Shown here: piece after piece, positions 20,943 through 21,265 of the stretch | Position numbering within the stretch: the stretch's first letter is position 1 | Layout of the letters: each line of letters begins with the position of its first letter | IMG/VR virus record: IMGVR_UViG_3300018424_000307 | Location: 1-21,265 of that record | Direction: 5' to 3' (one strand) | Source of the DNA: a virus | Length of the DNA: 21,265 bases | Notes under the pieces: model-generated | What the model was told of the DNA's origin: nothing | Databases searched by the model: none | What the model saw: the letters and a program-made list of their open reading frames with translations, nothing else | Position numbers and translations under genes: made by a program

Positions 20943-21265
20943 TACCGCATTACCTCACGACGAAACAGACTGCCTACCCCAGACTGCACGGGGCCGCCTT
21001 GGTTAAAATTAATTGACATTCCTTGCATTTGCGCCAAAGCCTGTTCAATCGCCGCCAATTGTTCTGGAGAAAGGTCGGGCATACCCGGAGGGGCGGTAGG
21101 CGCAGGGGGCGGTGGTGCCGTCGGTTTTGGCGGCTCCACGGGAGTGGGAGGAGGAGGAGCCATCGGCTCTAAACCCATGTCTGGAATCGGGGAAGGTCCA
21201 CCCGGCATCGGAGGGGTGCCCGGCATCGGAGGGGTGCCCGGCATCGGAGGGGTGCCCGGCATCGG
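20942..21265 (-). CDS. Proline-rich protein, N-terminus beyond right edge (107 aa visible)
   Basis: The frame is open to the right edge (the codon above 21262 is CCG), so the ATG at 21262 is probably an internal Met of a repeat and not the true start. Visible repeats MPGTPP are followed by a Pro-rich linker and then a short helical segment MPDLSPEQLAAIEQALAQMQ, ending GMSINFNQGGPVQSGVGSLF with RREVMR at the C-terminus. The terminal GGPV and GVGSLF resemble motifs in the 517-aa and 369-aa proteins. Upstream genes, possibly the terminase, are outside the window. The function is unknown. Confidence 0.75.
   Translation of the reverse strand, partial: PMPGTPPMPGTPPMPGTPPMPGGPSPIPDMGLEPMAPPPPTPVEPPKPTAPPPPAPTAPPGMPDLSPEQLAAIEQALAQMQGMSINFNQGGPVQSGVGSLFRREVMR
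21209..21262 (-). repeat. 18-nt tandem repeat encoding MPGTPP at right edge
   Basis: Three identical units of CGGAGGGGTGCCCGGCAT at 21209-21226, 21227-21244 and 21245-21262; the next unit begins at the edge, so the array may continue. Perfect identity suggests recent expansion, or an assembly ending in a repeat. Confidence 0.9.

Noticed and set aside
21262-21262. ATG at the right edge as the true start of the proline-rich gene
   Set aside because: The preceding codon is CCG in the same open frame and the MPGTPP repeats probably continue upstream, so the real start lies outside the window.

Overview
The window looks like part of the late (virion and lysis) region of a tailed double-stranded DNA phage (Caudoviricetes), probably a podovirus-like marine phage of a Gram-negative host. 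The marine and Gram-negative inferences rest on the protein style (beta-rich structural proteins of the kind common in marine viral metagenomes), a 3TM-type holin and a lipobox lipoprotein. No integrase, terminase, polymerase or tRNA gene was seen, so the host and lifestyle are not determined. All 35 coding sequences read on the minus strand with almost no intergenic space. Most junctions are 1-4 nt overlaps (TAATG, ATGA, GTGA) or gaps of 2-15 nt, so gene order in transcription runs from high to low coordinates.

Transcription order. (1) 21265-18486: two proline/glutamine-rich, probably disordered proteins (the first runs off the right edge), a 41-residue basic protein with a TTG start, and a lipoprotein. 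(2) 18448-14471: a P22-like portal, a small basic protein and a Pro/Gly-rich repeat protein. (3) 14471-13532: a compact lysis cassette (3TM holin, two-TM holin-like protein, M15 peptidase endolysin), unusually placed inside the head module. (4) 13525-9887: an intergenic hairpin, a small coiled-coil protein, a GroES-like co-chaperonin, a scaffold-like coiled-coil protein, a conserved capsid-adjacent protein, a decoration-like protein and a Mu gpT-like major capsid protein. This block ends in a UUCG hairpin and a strong intrinsic terminator. (5) 9770-8262: three beta-rich virion proteins. (6) 8262-5551: small Lys/Arg/Cys-rich proteins, an XhlA-like coiled-coil membrane protein, a 189-residue protein of unknown function and a 369-residue basic repeat protein. 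(7) 5547-3927: connector proteins (gp4-like and SU10-adaptor-like) with a small conserved protein between them. (8) 3930-1: tail and fibre-like beta-rich proteins, a tail-assembly-like protein, a small conserved phage protein, and a 22-residue-repeat protein running off the left edge.

The portal, scaffold, capsid and connector proteins would build the head and neck, the GroES-like protein probably helps host GroEL fold the capsid protein, and the holins and peptidase release progeny. The least explained content is a set of low-complexity or basic proteins sharing short linear motifs (GG-x-V, and GRD-x-EGNLLPSRP) although they lie up to 15 kb apart, and a run of small cysteine-containing basic proteins between the capsid and neck genes. 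Two genes have no obvious ATG-to-stop reading frame and were found by direct translation: the left-edge repeat protein (1-584) and the TTG-started gene (19211-19336).
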